From an uncultured Bacilli bacterium (GTDB lineage: Bacteria > Bacillota_I > Bacilli_A > RF39 > UBA660): a DNA stretch of 24,197 nucleotides. The translations under genes and the position numbers were made by a program. Where the stretch lies: positions 1 to 24,197 of the forward strand of contig CAOOMX010000019.1 of the NCBI GenBank assembly GCA_948497845.1, given 5' to 3'. Below are positions 23,828 through 24,197 of the stretch, piece by piece (the stretch's first letter is position 1; each line of letters starts with the position of its first letter). The notes under the pieces are model-generated. The model had not been told where the DNA came from and ran no database searches. It saw nothing but the letters and a program-made list of their open reading frames with translations.

Positions 23828-24197
23828 CTAAGCAGTAGAAGATAGAAGATGATTCCTGTATTGCACAGGAGTCATCTTTTTTAAATTCCATTGATATCTA
23901 AAATGGTTATAGTATTCTATGTAATCTTTTATTTCATTACACACATCTCTAAGTGTAAAACAAGTATCTAAATTTAATTCATCTTTCATATGACCAAAAT
24001 AGGATTCTTGAGGAGAATTATCCCAACAATTACCTCTTCTAGACATGGACTGTTGAATATTATATTTTTTCAATAAATTATGAAATTTTGGACTTGTATA
24101 ATGAACCCCCTGATCGGAATGAACTACTACTTTTTCTGATAAAGTAATATTTCTTTTTCTATGCAGTTTTTTTATAGTTTCTAATGAAATATCTAAT
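23828..24197 (-). CDS. IS3-family transposase OrfB, C-terminal part
   Basis: The frame stays open to the window edge, giving about 122 residues of the rve/DDE integrase domain. HSDQGVHYTS carries the second catalytic Asp and SMSRRGNCWDNSPQESYFGH carries the catalytic Glu (in PQES). The end reads YYNHFRYQWNLKKMTPVQYR, the normal finish of IS150-group OrfB. The true start lies beyond 24197, so a start codon near 24073 should not be used. Nothing seen here suggests inactivity. Confidence 0.93.
   Translation of the reverse strand, partial: LDISLETIKKLHRKRNITLSEKVVVHSDQGVHYTSPKFHNLLKKYNIQQSMSRRGNCWDNSPQESYFGHMKDELNLDTCFTLRDVCNEIKDYIEYYNHFRYQWNLKKMTPVQYRNHLLSSTA
23846..23882 (+). terminator. Plus-strand terminator inside the IS, antisense to the transposase
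   Basis: On the plus strand AAGATGATTCCTGT, loop ATTGC, ACAGGAGTCATCTT can pair over 14 bp with a single G-U, and is followed by a T tract (23877-23882 plus). On the minus strand the same hairpin has a C-A mismatch and no T run, so it works in one direction. It would stop transcripts entering the IS from the flank before they run antisense through the transposase gene. Confidence 0.7.

Larger units (their letters stand above)
23791..24197 (-). mobile_element. IS3-family insertion sequence, 3' part (continues past the window)
   Basis: The element begins at about 23791 with TGAACCCTTTGTCAAGGACT, a typical IS3-type end (TG at the tip, then a CCC run), followed after 37 bases by the end of an OrfB transposase. 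The other end, OrfA and the frameshift site are outside the window, so the target duplication cannot be checked. It interrupts the GtrII gene. Confidence 0.8.

Noticed and set aside
1..24197. tRNA, rRNA or CRISPR array
   Set aside because: No cloverleaf-like block, rRNA signature or regularly spaced direct repeats seen on either strand.

Overview
The window is AT-rich and uses the standard code: TGA serves as a stop and TGG encodes Trp. Ribosome-binding sites are of the GGAGG/AGGTGA type, and most promoters are clear sigma-70-type boxes with a 17-base spacer. RpoB with an acidic C-terminal tail, a ybxB-like methyltransferase in front of rpoB, SufU-type Fe-S assembly, a HrcA/CIRCE-type operator and Tex all point to a low-GC Bacillota. 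It is probably an uncultured or gut-type member of Bacilli (RF39- or Erysipelotrichia-like), but that placement is inference. Every gene I accept lies on the minus strand, so the text below follows transcription from high to low coordinates.

Right edge (about 22.4-24.2 kb): the 3' part of an IS3-family element cuts off the 5' end of a GtrII-type membrane glucosyltransferase gene. Next comes a gtrA-gtrB pair with its own promoter. Together they make a GtrABC-type cell-surface glycosylation module whose specific transferase is broken. About 19.0-20.9 kb holds a two-gene AAA15-ATPase/RloB cassette that resembles AbiL-type phage defence. A cation diffusion facilitator and a fused ATPase-permease ABC transporter of MacB type follow (15.5-19.0 kb).

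Middle (8.6-15.4 kb): an orphan hsp20 under a CIRCE operator; a small unknown gene coupled to tag (3-methyladenine DNA glycosylase I); a HipA-like kinase-fold protein; tex coupled to a membrane-anchored unknown; a membrane-tethered XRE regulator; and a thioredoxin-fold lipoprotein.

Left part (0-8.6 kb): a promoter and a degraded surface-protein remnant lie in front of a compact suf operon (sufC, a miniature sufD, sufS, sufU; no sufB in the window). Then come ybxB, rpoB and the first 272 codons of rpoC. ybxB and rpoB each have their own strong promoter, and rplJ/rplL, usually upstream of ybxB, are absent.

The most interesting points are the RloB/AAA15 cassette, the SufB-less suf operon with a half-size SufD, the natural Lys and Asp at two rifampicin-site positions of RpoB, the surface-protein remnant ahead of suf, and a strong terminator antisense to the IS transposase built into its coding sequence.
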